Part shown: piece by piece, positions 5,897 through 6,240 of the stretch
How the letters are laid out: every line of letters starts with the position of its first letter
Position numbering within the stretch: position 1 is the first letter of the stretch
Assembly (NCBI GenBank): GCA_002733485.1
Contig: NVVU01000012.1
Location: forward strand, 29,732 to 35,971
DNA from: Robiginitomaculum sp.
GTDB lineage: Bacteria; Pseudomonadota; Alphaproteobacteria; Caulobacterales; Maricaulaceae
DNA: 6,240 bases
Reading direction: 5' to 3'
The notes under the pieces: generated by a model
What the model saw: the letters and a program-made list of their open reading frames with translations, nothing else
Told to the model about the DNA's origin: nothing
Databases searched by the model: none
Translations under genes and position numbers: made by a program

Positions 5897-6240
5897 GTGA
5901 AGCGCAGCATTTCTGTCATTTTGTTTCTGGCCATGGCGGCACCGATTTTGGCTCAGGAGGCCCCGGGCCGCGATACCGCCGAACGGCTGGACAAACAACA
6001 TGAACGGGCAGAGCAGCGTGCCAGCAATTTGCGCAAAAGCTCGGCACAGGTGCGCGCCGAAATTGCGGGCCTGCAACAACAACTCATTGCACTGGGTGCC
6101 AAACGGGAGGCGCACAGGCAGGCGCTGAACGATACCGAGGCACGGCTGGAAACCCTTACCTTTCAGGAAAAGGCCATTTTGAGCAAGCTGGACGGGGAGC
6201 GGGCCGCCCTGATGGATTTGCTGGCAGCGCTGGAGCGCAC
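5897..6240 (+). CDS. EnvC-like murein hydrolase activator, N-terminal part (runs off window end)
   Basis: From GTG 5897 the frame is open to the window end: 114 whole codons with no stop. The protein starts MKRSISVILFLAMAAPILAQ, with a basic start, a hydrophobic core and a likely signal-peptidase I cut after A19 (ILA-QE), so it should be exported to the periplasm. Residues 28-114 are rich in E, Q, K, R, A and L with heptad-like spacing (for example EIAGLQQQLIALGAKRE at 55-71), which predicts a long coiled coil. This is the N-terminal plan of EnvC/NlpD-type activators, whose degenerate LytM (M23) domain would lie downstream and switch on cell-wall amidases at division. The place after rlmH is where alphaproteobacteria usually carry this gene, often before ctpA. 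The M23 domain is not visible, so the name rests on signal peptide, coiled coil and synteny. Confidence 0.8.
   Translation, partial: MKRSISVILFLAMAAPILAQEAPGRDTAERLDKQHERAEQRASNLRKSSAQVRAEIAGLQQQLIALGAKREAHRQALNDTEARLETLTFQEKAILSKLDGERAALMDLLAALER

Noticed and set aside
1..6240. Search for CRISPR arrays, tRNA or rRNA genes, insertion sequences, toxin-antitoxin pairs or phage genes.
   Set aside because: None seen. Apart from short intergenic stretches the window is filled by recognised housekeeping genes.

Overview
This window looks like a chromosomal housekeeping segment from an alphaproteobacterium. The gene order is rpmA, a GNAT acetyltransferase, obgE, proB, proA, nadD, rsfS, rlmH and an EnvC-like M23 activator, all on the + strand. 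It matches the arrangement I know from alphaproteobacteria such as Rhizobiales. The Obg P-loop region (GLPNAGKST followed by YPFTTLHPSLGVV) also reads as the alphaproteobacterial version. Base composition is moderately GC-rich by eye. The exact genus cannot be told from this sequence.

Layout. Positions 1-93 are the last 30 codons of ribosomal protein L27 (rpmA). They are followed by a strong intrinsic terminator (about 135-169). A RimJ/RimL-type N-acetyltransferase (200-730) starts right after it behind a near-perfect Shine-Dalgarno. The 126-base gap to obgE holds a 69-base nested palindromic intergenic repeat (749-817). From obgE (857) to the end of the window the genes are tightly packed. 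obgE and proB overlap by 13 bases, proB and proA share an ATGA, proA and nadD overlap, rsfS and rlmH share an ATGA, and the EnvC-like gene starts 10 bases after rlmH. The only looser joint is the roughly 100-160 bases between nadD and rsfS, and much of that may be the true 5' end of rsfS, read from a CTG codon.

How the genes relate. Four products act on the large ribosomal subunit or the whole ribosome: L27, Obg (50S assembly GTPase), RsfS (uL14-binding silencing factor) and RlmH (23S rRNA pseudouridine-1915 methylase). ProB and ProA make the first two steps of proline synthesis from glutamate. NadD makes the dinucleotide in NAD synthesis. The last gene begins with a signal peptide and coiled coil and probably activates cell-wall amidases at division.

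I found no new defence, mobile or biosynthetic system. The points that deserve a second look are small: a probable non-canonical CTG start for rsfS, the palindromic repeat ahead of obgE, a perfect 12-bp in-frame tandem duplication in nadD, and uncertainty over the nadD start. Long open frames on the minus strand lie opposite well-identified genes and are rejected as shadows.
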